A DNA stretch of 29,481 bases, taken from contig JAEUHU010000006.1 in NCBI GenBank assembly GCA_016793305.1, forward strand, positions 1 through 29,481, read 5' to 3'. Source of the DNA: Planctomycetota bacterium. Lineage in GTDB: Bacteria > Planctomycetota > UBA1135 > UBA2386. The translations under genes were made by a program, and so were the position numbers. Below are positions 10,808-19,228 of the stretch, piece after piece. The number at the start of each line of letters is the position of its first letter. Within the stretch, counting starts at the first letter, position 1. The notes beneath the pieces were generated by a model. It did not search any database. It was given only the letters and a program-made list of their open reading frames with translations, and was not told the DNA's origin.

Positions 10808-10861
10808 TTGCATGCGCCGTGGAGTCGGTGTGGCATGCACCGTTACCGCGCCCTCGCATGC
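10808..10861 (+). promoter_or_regulatory. Candidate promoter and three evenly spaced GCATGC palindromes
   Basis: In the 128-bp divergent gap before the SET gene, GCATGC occurs at 10810-10815, 10833-10838 and 10856-10861, exactly 23 bp apart. The third includes the ATG. The same stretch can be read as TTGCAT (10808-10813), a 17-bp spacer and TGGCAT (10831-10836), a weak sigma-70-like promoter. The equal spacing could mark operator sites, or it could be chance. Confidence 0.3.
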
Positions 10862-11355
10862 CCGAACCGCTCGTCTCGCGTTCTCCCGTTCGCGTCGTCG
10901 TCCGCTCCAGCCGAGGCCAACTGGCCGCGTTCGCCTCGACCGACTTCGCCGTCGACGATCCGGTGGTCGTCGTCAAGGGTCGGTCGACGACCACGCCGAC
11001 CCGCTACACCCTGCAGGTCGGCCCCGACGAGCACATCGACGCCAACCCGCTGCCCGGGACCGTCGGGGGCTATCCCGAGTGGCGCTTCCTGAACCACGCC
11101 TGCGAGCCGAACACGATGCTGCGCGGCCGGGTGCTGGTGGCGCGACGGCCGATCGAGGACGGCGAGGAGCTGACCTTCGACTACGAGTCGACCGAGTGGG
11201 ACATGGCCACTCCGTTCGCCTGCGAGTGTGGCAGCGCCCGGTGCCGTCGGCGGATCCGCGGCTACCGGCATCTCGGCGCCGAACAGCGCCAGACCCTCGG
11301 TGCCATGACGGCGCCGCACCTGGTGCTGCTCGCGACCGGCCGGGCGTCGTCGTGA
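10858..11355 (+). CDS. Small SET-domain (protein-lysine methyltransferase-like) protein
   Basis: A 165-aa single-domain SET protein. The pseudoknot motif NHACEPN is at residues 79-85 and binds the methyl donor. EELTFDYES carries the catalytic tyrosine Y109, and a post-SET zinc motif follows (C122, C124, C129 in CECGSARC). All parts needed for S-adenosylmethionine-dependent lysine methylation are present, in a shorter form than eukaryotic SET enzymes and without pre-SET or DNA-binding parts. A cytoplasmic location is expected. The ATG at 10858 is used because it is the only start in this frame between the gap and the homology; it has no Shine-Dalgarno sequence. The stop is 13 nt before the Pls-like synthetase gene, so the two are very likely co-transcribed. 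Its substrate is unknown; a target made or carried by the synthetase is possible but inferred only from position. Confidence 0.88.
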   Translation: MPEPLVSRSPVRVVVRSSRGQLAAFASTDFAVDDPVVVVKGRSTTTPTRYTLQVGPDEHIDANPLPGTVGGYPEWRFLNHACEPNTMLRGRVLVARRPIEDGEELTFDYESTEWDMATPFACECGSARCRRRIRGYRHLGAEQRQTLGAMTAPHLVLLATGRASS

Positions 11356-11368
11356 GCCTGCGCCGCGC

Positions 11369-14300
11369 ATGCTGCTGACGGAACGGTTCGCGGCGATGGT
11401 GGCGCAGCACGGCGAACGGCTCGCCGTCGACGTGCCGCCCGGACCGGGTCGTGAGCAGCGGGCCACCGCCAGCTACGCCGAACTCGCGGCGATGGCCGAG
11501 GCGGTGCGCGAACAGGTCGCGCGCCACGGCACCGGGGAACGGCTGGTCGTCGTACTGCTGCCGCGCACGAGTCCGTGGTTGTTCGCAGCCCAGCTCGGCG
11601 TGATGCAGGCGGGGGCGGCGCACGTCTGCCTCGACCCGTCGTTCCCGGACGCGCACCTGCAGCACGTGGTGCGCGACACCGACGCGGCGCTGGTGGTGAC
11701 CGGTGCGCAGGCCGCGGCCCGCTTCGGCGGCACCGGGGTGCCGTTGCTGGAGGTGCCGCTCGTGCCGCGGGCCAGTCGCGCCGCGCCCGAACCGCCGGCG
11801 TGGCTCGGCCCTCGTTCGCTCGCCTACGCGATCTACACGTCCGGCACGACCGGTGCACCGAAGGCGGTGCTGGTCGAACACGGGGGCGTCGCCAACCTGA
11901 TCGCCGAGGGTGTCGAACGCTTCCGGGTCGGCCTCGGCGACCGCATCGCCCAGGGCAGTTCGCCGGCCTACGACTCGTCGGTCGAGGAGATCTGGCTGGC
12001 GCTCGGCAGTGGCGCCACCGTGCTGGTGCTCGACGACGAAGTGGTGCGTTCGGGGCCCGATCTGGTGGCCTGGCTGCGCCGCGAACGTGCGACGGTGCTG
12101 TGCCCGCCGCCGACCTTGCTGCGCGCTATGGACGTGGTCGACCCGCGCACCGAGCTGCCGGACCTGCGGCTCTGCTACGTCGGCGGCGAAGCGCTGCCGC
12201 CGGACCTCGCCGACACGTGGGGCCGCGACCTGTGGCTCGAGAACGGCTACGGCCCGACCGAGTGCACGGTGACCGTCGTGCGCGGCCGCGTGCGACCGGG
12301 TCGTCCCGTGACGATCGGCTGGCCCGTGCCGCCGCACCGGGCGCTGGTGCTCGACGAACGGTTGCTGCCGGTGCCCGACGGCGAGCCCGGGGAACTGTGC
12401 ATCGCCGGCCCCGGGCTGGCGCGTGGTTACCACGGCCAGCCCGAACTCACCGCGGCGCGCTTCCCCGAGCTGCCGGGCATCGGCCGGGTCTATCGCACCG
12501 GCGACCTGGTCGTGCGTGCGGCCGACGGCGAGCTGACCTGCCTCGGCCGCATCGACGCGCAGGTCAAGGTGCGCGGCTACCGGATCGAGCTCGAAGCGAT
12601 CGAAGCGGTGCTGGCGACCCAGCCTGGTGTGCGCGAGGTCGCGTGCTGCGTGCAGGGCGACGAACCGGCGCGGCTGATCGCCGCCCACGTGGTCGCCGAC
12701 CCGTCGGTGCCCGTTCCCGACTTCGCGGCGCTGGCGGCGGCAGTGGCGGCTGCCCTGCCCGCCTACGCCGTGCCGTCGCGGTTCGCCGTGTGTGCGAGCC
12801 TGCCGCGCACCGTCGGCGGCAAGCTCGACAGGAAGCGCCTGCCCGTGCTGGCTGCGCCGGCGGCGTCGACCGCGACGGCGACGAAGCGCGCCGACGAACG
12901 GCCGGCCGATCCACTCGCCGAGAGCCTCTGGCGCGAGCTCGCCGCGGTGTTGCGGCTCGATGCCGAAGCGATCGACGGCGAAGCCGACTTCTTCGCGCTC
13001 GGCGGCGACTCGCTGCGGGCGGCCCTGCTGGTCTCGCGGCTGCGCCGACAGCCCGGCGGGGCGGCGTTCACGGTGCGCGACGTCTACGAAGCGCGCACGC
13101 CTCGGGCGATGGCGCGGGTGCTGCGCGAACGGGGCGAACGCGCCGCGGCCGACGCGCGAGCTCCGGGCCCCGCGGTGGCGGTGCTGCGCAGCGAAGGTGT
13201 CGCGCGACCGTGGCTCGCCACCGGCGTGCAGGTGCTGTTCCTGGTGGCGCTGCTGCTGGCGGTGTCGTCGGCCGCCTACGTGCTGGGCTTCGTCGTGGCG
13301 CCGGCCCTGTTCGCGACCTTCACGCTGGTCGAGTTGCTGCTGCTCGGTCCGTGGCTGTTGTCGCTCGGCTTCTTCGCCTACGCGCTGGTCGCCTTGTGGA
13401 TCGCGGTCGTCGCCAAGGAGCTGCTGATCGGCCGGTACCGCGCCGTGCGCACGCCGGCGTGGAGCGGGCTGCACCTGCGGCACTGGCTGGTCGTGCGGCT
13501 CGTGCGGCTCGTGCCGTGGTCGCTGTTCGAGGGCACCGAGGCGAAGAACGTGGCGCTGCGTGCGCTCGGCGCGCGGATCGGCCAGCGCGTGCACCTGCAC
13601 CGCGGCGTCGACGTGCTGAGCGGCGGTTGGGACCTGCTTGAGATCGGTGACGACGTGACGCTCGGTCGCGAAGTGCATCTCGGCACGGCCGAGCTCGACG
13701 CGGGGCACCTGGTGCTCGGACCGGTGCGCATCGGCCACGGCGCCACGCTGGCGACGCGCGCCGGCTGTGGCCCGCACGTGACGATCGGCGACGGCGCGTT
13801 CGTGCGACCGCTCGCCTACCTGCCGGAGGGCAGCGTGGTCCCGGCGGGCGAAGCGTGGGACGGTGTGCCGGCCCGCGCCGTGGGGCGGGCACCCGAACGC
13901 GCGCCGGCGACCGTGCGCGCCGAAGAGCTGTCGCCGTGGCTCTACACGGTGGCCCTGATGGCTCTGCGCTTCGCGCAGGCGCCGCTCGCCGCGTTCCCGT
14001 TCACGTTGCTGCTGCTGCTCGGCGCCAACCTCGTCGGGCTCGACGGGCCCGGGCTGGTGCGCTGGCTGTGCGAAGCCGGGCCATCGTCACAGCCGCTGTG
14101 GTGGTGGGCGACGATCGCGTGCGCGGTTGCGGCGGTGCCGGCCACGCTGCTCGCCCAGGCACTGTTCCTGCGGGTCTCGCCGAAGGTGCCGCTCGGCACG
14201 CATCCGCGCTGGTCGTGGCTGCACCTGCGCCTCGAAGTGCGCAGCGAGCTGGTCGACGCGGCCGGCCTGTGGCTGTCGGGCACGCTGTTCTGGCCTGCTT

Positions 14301-16486
14301 GGCTGCGGCTCGCCGGCATGCGCATCGGCCGCGACTGCGAGGTCAGCACCATCCTCGACGTTCTGCCCGAGCACACCGAGCTCGGCGGCGGCTCGTTCCT
14401 CGCCGACGGGATCTACCTCGGCGTGCCGCACCAGCACCAGGGTCGCGTCACGGTCGCGGCGAGTGGCTTCGGCGAACGCACGTTCGTCGGCAACCACGTC
14501 GTGCTGCCGGCCGGCGAACGGCTCGGGGACGACGTCGTGCTCGGCGTCAGCACGGTGGCCGAAGCGGCGCGCATGCCGGCGGGTACCGGCTGGTTCGGCC
14601 TGCCGGCGATGCAGCTGCACCGCCGCGAAGTGGTCGTGGTCGACCGTCGGCTGACGCACACGCCCGGGCCGCTGCGCTACGGCAACCGCGTGTTCTGGGA
14701 GGCGCTGCGGGTCACGCTGCCGGTGCTGCCGGTGTGGCTCGGGCTGTGGTGGTTCGACGTGATCGCCGCGGCGAACCCCGGTGGCTGGATGCAGGGTACG
14801 GCGGTCGCGACCGGGGCGACGTTCGTGTTCGCCGGCGTGCTGGCGCTGGTCGTGCTCGTCTTGAAGTGGCTGCTGCTCGGCCGCGTGCGGCCCGGTCAGC
14901 ACGGACTGTGGTCGTGCTGGGCGAGTCGCTGGGACTTCCACTACGTGGTCTGGCAACGCTACGGCAGGGCCCTGCTGCAGCCGCTCGAGGGCACGCTGCT
15001 GCTGCCGTGGTTCCTGCGCGCGATGGGCATGCGCATCGGCCGGCGCTGTGTGCTCGGCGATGGCTTCGCGCAGGTCGTCGATCCGGACATGCTGACCATC
15101 GAGGACGGCGCCACGGTGCACGCGCTGTTCCAGGCGCACAGCTTCGAGGACCGCGTGCTGAAGATCGATCGCGTGCGCATCGGCCGCGGCGCGTCGGTCG
15201 GCTGCGGCACGGTCGTGCTCTACGGGGCCGACATCGGCGATGGCGCGCACGTGATGCCGCACGGCGTGGTGATGAAGGGCGAGGTGCTGCTGCCGGGCCA
15301 GCACTACGCGGGGTCGCCGGCCGCACCGCTGGCGGTGGCCTCGGCACCGTTGGCCGCGCCCGCCGACGCCGAGCCGGCCGCGCGCGAGCCGGCGGCGCCG
15401 CGAACGCGTTCGCGCGCGTTCGACGCCGCGCGAGGCCTCGCCGTGCTCGGCATGATCTGGCTGCACTTCGTGCCGGAGCCGGACGAGGGCGTCGCGGGGC
15501 CGCTGGCGGCGTTGGCGCGCACCAGCTGGCACGTTCTCGAAGGCATCCCAGCGGCCCTGTTCGTGCTGCTCGCCGGCATGGCCTGGGCGCACGCCGGGGC
15601 GATCGACGCGCGCGGCGAACACCTGCTGCTGCGTGGCTCGTTCGTGGTCCGGCGGGCGCTCGCGCTGGTCGCGCTCGGTGTCCCGCTGTGGCAGTGGCTG
15701 TGGCCCAACGACGTGCTGGTGCCGATGGCGCTGATGCTGCTGGTCGCGAGTGGACTGCTGCGCCTCGGCCGGCTCGCGACGACGGCGGCGATCGCGGCGA
15801 TGGTCGCGACAGCGCCGATCCTGGTCACGCTCTGCCAGGACACGGTGCTCGCCGACTGGAACGAAGACGGCACGCACCGGGCGAACCACGAGTTCGGCCT
15901 CGCCACGCTGCGCTGGTACACGTTCGACGGCACCTACCCGCTGCTGCCGTGGGCGCTGCTGCCGCTGCTCGGAGCGTTGCTCGCGATCGGCGGTCGCCAG
16001 GACGCGTCGCGCTGGCGCCGATGGCTGTTCTTGGCGTTGCCGCTGCCGGCGATCGCCTACGGGCTCGACGCGTTCGCGCATGCCCGCTGGGAAGAACTCG
16101 GCGACGTCGCCGCCCCGCTGTTCGTCGAGTGGCAGCCGACCTCGGTGCCGTTCCTGCTGCGCAACGGCGGGATCGCGGTGGCGATCGTGGCGCTGCTGGC
16201 GTGGCGCGAACTGCGCTCGGGGCTCGGGCGGCTCTGCGAGCCGTTCGTGCTGATCGGGCGCGCGTCGCTGACGCACTACCTGCTGCACATCGCCTGCGTC
16301 TACGAGCCGATGCGCTGGAAGTGGCCCGACGAGTCGTGGGGCGTGGTGGAAGGGCTCGCCGCGGCGCTCGGCTACGCGCTGCTGGCATGGCCGCTGTCGT
16401 GGTGGTGGTTCCGCCATCATCGACGCGGACCGGTCGAGGCGTTGCTGGCGCGGCTCGCGGGATCGCCACGCCCCCTGGCGCCGTGA
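11369..16486 (+). CDS. Pls/PosA family non-ribosomal peptide synthetase with fused C-terminal membrane acyltransferase-like domain
   Basis: A 1705-aa membrane enzyme. The adenylation domain (1-495) has TSGTTGAPK (158-166), NGYGPTE (292-298), YRTGDL (385-390) and the catalytic K485 in GGKLDRK. The carrier domain (515-590) has LGGDSL with phosphopantetheine site S548. Three soluble domains with hexapeptide-like repeats follow (about 705-840, 946-1095, 1180-1320), separated by membrane segments (615-690, 858-935, 1108-1170). This is the layout of epsilon-poly-L-lysine synthetase, whose three tandem domains replace a normal condensation domain; no HHxxxDG is present. After a Pro/Ala linker (1320-1348), residues 1349-1690 form a further multi-helix domain with FDAARGLAVLGMIWLHF and LIGRASLTHYLLH, resembling DUF418/DUF1624 acyltransferase-like proteins; family members are usually near 1300 aa. 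Pocket positions read D202, S203, E206, C245, Y270, G272, G293, V301, T302; E206 would suit a basic amino acid. Substrate and product are not proven. Confidence 0.9.
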   Translation: MLLTERFAAMVAQHGERLAVDVPPGPGREQRATASYAELAAMAEAVREQVARHGTGERLVVVLLPRTSPWLFAAQLGVMQAGAAHVCLDPSFPDAHLQHVVRDTDAALVVTGAQAAARFGGTGVPLLEVPLVPRASRAAPEPPAWLGPRSLAYAIYTSGTTGAPKAVLVEHGGVANLIAEGVERFRVGLGDRIAQGSSPAYDSSVEEIWLALGSGATVLVLDDEVVRSGPDLVAWLRRERATVLCPPPTLLRAMDVVDPRTELPDLRLCYVGGEALPPDLADTWGRDLWLENGYGPTECTVTVVRGRVRPGRPVTIGWPVPPHRALVLDERLLPVPDGEPGELCIAGPGLARGYHGQPELTAARFPELPGIGRVYRTGDLVVRAADGELTCLGRIDAQVKVRGYRIELEAIEAVLATQPGVREVACCVQGDEPARLIAAHVVADPSVPVPDFAALAAAVAAALPAYAVPSRFAVCASLPRTVGGKLDRKRLPVLAAPAASTATATKRADERPADPLAESLWRELAAVLRLDAEAIDGEADFFALGGDSLRAALLVSRLRRQPGGAAFTVRDVYEARTPRAMARVLRERGERAAADARAPGPAVAVLRSEGVARPWLATGVQVLFLVALLLAVSSAAYVLGFVVAPALFATFTLVELLLLGPWLLSLGFFAYALVALWIAVVAKELLIGRYRAVRTPAWSGLHLRHWLVVRLVRLVPWSLFEGTEAKNVALRALGARIGQRVHLHRGVDVLSGGWDLLEIGDDVTLGREVHLGTAELDAGHLVLGPVRIGHGATLATRAGCGPHVTIGDGAFVRPLAYLPEGSVVPAGEAWDGVPARAVGRAPERAPATVRAEELSPWLYTVALMALRFAQAPLAAFPFTLLLLLGANLVGLDGPGLVRWLCEAGPSSQPLWWWATIACAVAAVPATLLAQALFLRVSPKVPLGTHPRWSWLHLRLEVRSELVDAAGLWLSGTLFWPAWLRLAGMRIGRDCEVSTILDVLPEHTELGGGSFLADGIYLGVPHQHQGRVTVAASGFGERTFVGNHVVLPAGERLGDDVVLGVSTVAEAARMPAGTGWFGLPAMQLHRREVVVVDRRLTHTPGPLRYGNRVFWEALRVTLPVLPVWLGLWWFDVIAAANPGGWMQGTAVATGATFVFAGVLALVVLVLKWLLLGRVRPGQHGLWSCWASRWDFHYVVWQRYGRALLQPLEGTLLLPWFLRAMGMRIGRRCVLGDGFAQVVDPDMLTIEDGATVHALFQAHSFEDRVLKIDRVRIGRGASVGCGTVVLYGADIGDGAHVMPHGVVMKGEVLLPGQHYAGSPAAPLAVASAPLAAPADAEPAAREPAAPRTRSRAFDAARGLAVLGMIWLHFVPEPDEGVAGPLAALARTSWHVLEGIPAALFVLLAGMAWAHAGAIDARGEHLLLRGSFVVRRALALVALGVPLWQWLWPNDVLVPMALMLLVASGLLRLGRLATTAAIAAMVATAPILVTLCQDTVLADWNEDGTHRANHEFGLATLRWYTFDGTYPLLPWALLPLLGALLAIGGRQDASRWRRWLFLALPLPAIAYGLDAFAHARWEELGDVAAPLFVEWQPTSVPFLLRNGGIAVAIVALLAWRELRSGLGRLCEPFVLIGRASLTHYLLHIACVYEPMRWKWPDESWGVVEGLAAALGYALLAWPLSWWWFRHHRRGPVEALLARLAGSPRPLAP

Positions 16487-16511
16487 CCGTCGCTTCGCCA
16501 CGATCCCGCGC

Positions 16512-17270
16512 GTGACGTTCCACACCACGCGCTGGAGCCTCGTGTTCCGCGCCGCCGACGGCGGTCCGGACGGGCCCGCGGCGCTGGCGGAGCTGTGCGA
16601 GGCCTACTGGCCGGCGGTGCACGCGTTCTACCGGCGTGCGCAAGGCGACGAAGAACGGGCGCGCGACCTGACGCAGGGCCTGTTCGCGCGGCTGCTCGAG
16701 CGGCAGGACCTCGCCAGCGCCGATCCCGAACGGGGGCGCTTCCGCAGCTGGCTGCTCGCCTGTGCCCAGCATCACCTGGTCGACGTGCGGCGCGCCGACG
16801 GAGCGGCGAAGCGCGGGGGAGCGCGCACGTTGCCGTGGCCGGACGACGCCTCGGCCGGGCCGCTCGAGCCGGTCGACCCGGCGGCGACGCCCGAGGAAGC
16901 GTTCGCGCGCGCCTGGGTGCGGGCCCTGGTCGACCGGGCGCTCGCGGCGATCGTCGCCGAGGAGCAGGTGCGGGGCCGCGGCCGGATCGCGCACGCCGCG
17001 CGGCCGTTCCTGCTGCCGGGCGGCGACGACGGCGCCAACGCCACGATGCGCACCGTCGCGGCCGAACTGGGCACCGGCGAGGGCGCGTTCAAGGTCGCGG
17101 TGCACCGCCTGCGCGAACGGCTGCGCGAGCGCATCCAGGCCGAGGTCCGGCAGACGGTCGGTGCCTCGGACGAGGCCGGCGACGAACTGCGGCTGCTGCT
17201 GGAGCTGTCGGGTGGGGTGGTGCGACCGGGGCCACGCAGCGCTGGCGGGATTTCCACGCCCAGCCGGTAA
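16512..17270 (+). CDS. Planctomycete-type ECF sigma factor
   Basis: A 252-aa ECF sigma factor. It opens with FHTTRWSLVFRA, the start typical of a group of ECF factors common in planctomycetes. Region 2 follows (about 25-95): EERARDLTQGLFARLLERQ and GRFRSWLLACAQHHLVDVRR. Region 4 (about 175-225) has MRTVAAELGTGEGAFKVAVH and LRERLRERI, then a C-terminal helix (QTVGASDEAGDELRLLLELSG) usual in this group. At 252 aa it is longer than classic ECFs, with an insert between regions 2 and 4 and a short unstructured tail. The start is GTG at 16512, 25 nt after the synthetase stop and directly before the conserved motif. The kinase gene begins 31 nt downstream on the same strand. ECF factors of this kind are often paired with Ser/Thr kinases, which are inferred to activate them. 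Confidence 0.9.
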   Translation: MTFHTTRWSLVFRAADGGPDGPAALAELCEAYWPAVHAFYRRAQGDEERARDLTQGLFARLLERQDLASADPERGRFRSWLLACAQHHLVDVRRADGAAKRGGARTLPWPDDASAGPLEPVDPAATPEEAFARAWVRALVDRALAAIVAEEQVRGRGRIAHAARPFLLPGGDDGANATMRTVAAELGTGEGAFKVAVHRLRERLRERIQAEVRQTVGASDEAGDELRLLLELSGGVVRPGPRSAGGISTPSR

Positions 17271-17273
17271 CCT
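17268..17273 (+). promoter_or_regulatory. Possible -10 box TAACCT before the kinase gene
   Basis: TAACCT lies 28 nt before the ATG at 17302, overlapping the end of the sigma-factor gene. I found no good -35 hexamer, so this is weak; it may give the kinase its own promoter. Confidence 0.18.
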
Positions 17274-17301
17274 CCGGGCTCCTGCTGCCGCACAGGCTGG
17301 C

Positions 17302-19203
17302 ATGAGCCCCACTCCTCGCCCCGATCCCCGTGCCCTGCTCCAGGCGGCGGCCGCCGACCTGCCCGAGAACCAGCCGGCGGCGCTGGCCGACGTGCAGGCG
17401 CTGTTCCCCGAACTGACGGTCGAGGCCGCGATCGGCCGCGGCGGCAGCGGGGTCGTCTACCGGGTGCGGCAGACGAAGCTCGGGCGACTCGCGGCGCTGA
17501 AGCTGCTCGATCCGGCGCTGGTGGCGCGCGACCCGACGTTCGCCGAGCGACTGCGGCGCGAAGGCCAGGCGCTGGCCCAGCTCGACCATCCGGGCATCCT
17601 GAAGGTGCACGACTTCGGCGACCGCTCGGGCCGGTTCTACCTGCTGACCGAGTTCGTCGACGGCATCGACCTGCGCAAGCTGATCGCCATGGGCGAGCTC
17701 GCCCCCGAGGAGGCGATGCGCATCGTGCCGCCGCTGTGCGCGGCGCTGCAGTTCGCGCACGACCGCGGCGTCGTGCACCGCGACGTGAAGCCCGAGAACG
17801 TGCTGATCGACGTCGACGGCAACGTGAAGCTCGCCGACTTCGGGCTGGCGCGGCTGCTCGGCGACGCCGGCGACGGGCCGCAGCTGACGCGGCAGAGCCA
17901 GGTGATGGGCACGCCGCACTACATGGCGCCGGAACAGTTCCGGGCGGCGAACGTCGACCACCGCGCCGACATCTTCGCGCTCGGTGTGGTTCTCTACGAA
18001 CTGCTGACCGGCCAGGTGCCGGCCGGCGACTTCGCGCCGCCGTCGCAGCGGCCCGGCGTGCCGCGTTCGCTGGACGCGATCGTGCGGCGCGCGTTGGCGC
18101 AGGATCCGGCGCGGCGCTACCAGCGCGCCGAGGAGCTCGGCAGCGACGTGCGCGCGCAGGCGGGTGGGCCGGTCGGGGCGCCGGCAGGGGCCGGGCCGGT
18201 GGCCGCAGCGGCGCTGCCCGATGCGGCGCGACAAGGGGTGTCGGTGGGGCCGTGGCTGCTCGGCAGTGCGGGGCTGCAGTTGCTCGCCGTCCTCGCGCCG
18301 CTGCTGTTCTTGCGTCGCGAGAGAGCGAGCGATCGGAGTCTGGCGGTTCTGCTCGAGGCCGAACCGTCCGTGGCACCGATGCCACTGTTCGCTCTCTCCG
18401 TGATCGGGCTGGTGGGCGTCGGCCTGGCCCATGTGGGCCTCGACCGCATGCAGCGAACGGGGCGATTGCGCGAGTGGTTGGTGCCGGCCCTGCTGCTGGC
18501 GTGGGGCGCCTTGCTCGGCGCGTGCGACCTGACGGTCTTCGGCGTGCTGCGCGCCAACGTGGCGATCGACGAAGGGGTCGCCGCGCTGTTCCACCTGCTG
18601 TTCGCGGTGCTGGGCGTCGCGTTCCTGGTCTGGCGGTACCACGTCGCGATCGCGGCGATGCCCGGGGCCCGGGTGGCGGCACCCGGCGCCCAGCGCCGGC
18701 CGGTCCTCGGGCTCCTGCTCGGCAGTGGGGTTCTTCAGCTCGTCGTGGCAGCGGTGCTGGTCGCCGTGCGCATCGTCTCCGGGCGTCGCTACAACGCGCA
18801 GCTCGCCGACTACCAGAAGGCGGTCGCCGAGGCCGCCGACGCCGGCAAGCCGCGACCCATGTTCGTCCTCGATCCCCTGCTCGAACCTGCTGCGGAGGCT
18901 GGCATGTGGATCGTGTTGCCGCTGCTGGTCCTCGCGGGGGTCGTGCTCGGCCACGTCGCCGTGTCGCGCATCCGCGCCGGCGGGCCGCCGTTCGCAGGGT
19001 TGCCCGCGGCACTGCTCGCCGCGTGGTTCGCGCCGCTGTTCGCGCTCGACTGGTTCGTCGCCTTCGAGTGCGTGGTGCGCAGCGACGCCGACACGGTGCA
19101 CGTGGTCGCGGTCCCGGTCGGCATCGCCTTCTTGTGGTGGCGCTACCGCGCCGCGGTGCTGCCGCCGCTCTGGGAACGGGTGCGCGGCCAGGCCGGCGCG
19201 TGA
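17302..19203 (+). CDS. Membrane-anchored Ser/Thr protein kinase with polytopic C-terminus
   Basis: A 633-aa protein with an N-terminal Hanks-type kinase domain (about 38-285). Seen: glycine loop IGRGGSGVVYR (44-54), ATP-binding K67 in AALKLLD, catalytic HRDVKPENVL (HRD 159-161), metal-binding DFG (179-181) and APE (209-211). All catalytic residues are present, so it should be active. Residues 300-633 hold about eight hydrophobic helices in pairs, with two charged loops, and no recognised sensor domain. The layout is unlike the common single-helix PASTA kinases and could act as a membrane sensor. The kinase is expected in the cytoplasm. The ATG at 17302 is the first start before the conserved part. 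The gene follows the ECF gene by 31 nt and converges on the dioxygenase gene with 25 nt between stops. The target is unknown; the adjacent ECF factor is the natural candidate. Confidence 0.93.
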   Translation: MSPTPRPDPRALLQAAAADLPENQPAALADVQALFPELTVEAAIGRGGSGVVYRVRQTKLGRLAALKLLDPALVARDPTFAERLRREGQALAQLDHPGILKVHDFGDRSGRFYLLTEFVDGIDLRKLIAMGELAPEEAMRIVPPLCAALQFAHDRGVVHRDVKPENVLIDVDGNVKLADFGLARLLGDAGDGPQLTRQSQVMGTPHYMAPEQFRAANVDHRADIFALGVVLYELLTGQVPAGDFAPPSQRPGVPRSLDAIVRRALAQDPARRYQRAEELGSDVRAQAGGPVGAPAGAGPVAAAALPDAARQGVSVGPWLLGSAGLQLLAVLAPLLFLRRERASDRSLAVLLEAEPSVAPMPLFALSVIGLVGVGLAHVGLDRMQRTGRLREWLVPALLLAWGALLGACDLTVFGVLRANVAIDEGVAALFHLLFAVLGVAFLVWRYHVAIAAMPGARVAAPGAQRRPVLGLLLGSGVLQLVVAAVLVAVRIVSGRRYNAQLADYQKAVAEAADAGKPRPMFVLDPLLEPAAEAGMWIVLPLLVLAGVVLGHVAVSRIRAGGPPFAGLPAALLAAWFAPLFALDWFVAFECVVRSDADTVHVVAVPVGIAFLWWRYRAAVLPPLWERVRGQAGA

Positions 19204-19228
19204 CGAACCTGTCGGCCCAGCGTGGACC

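Noticed and set aside
6920..11092. Plus-strand open frame of about 1390 codons opposite the histidine kinase
   Set aside because: Antisense shadow; the minus-strand frame carries PAS, GAF, HisKA and receiver motifs.
10973..13777. Long minus-strand open frame (over 900 codons) opposite the SET and synthetase genes
   Set aside because: It is an antisense shadow: Arg/His/Gln-rich, no domain, and the + strand frame carries clear motifs.
13200..15330. Classical NRPS condensation domain in the synthetase
   Set aside because: No HHxxxDG motif; the soluble domains look like left-handed beta-helix repeats instead.
14087..16528. Long minus-strand open frame opposite the synthetase C-terminus
   Set aside because: Low-complexity Arg/Gln/His-rich shadow caused by high GC; no start context or domain.
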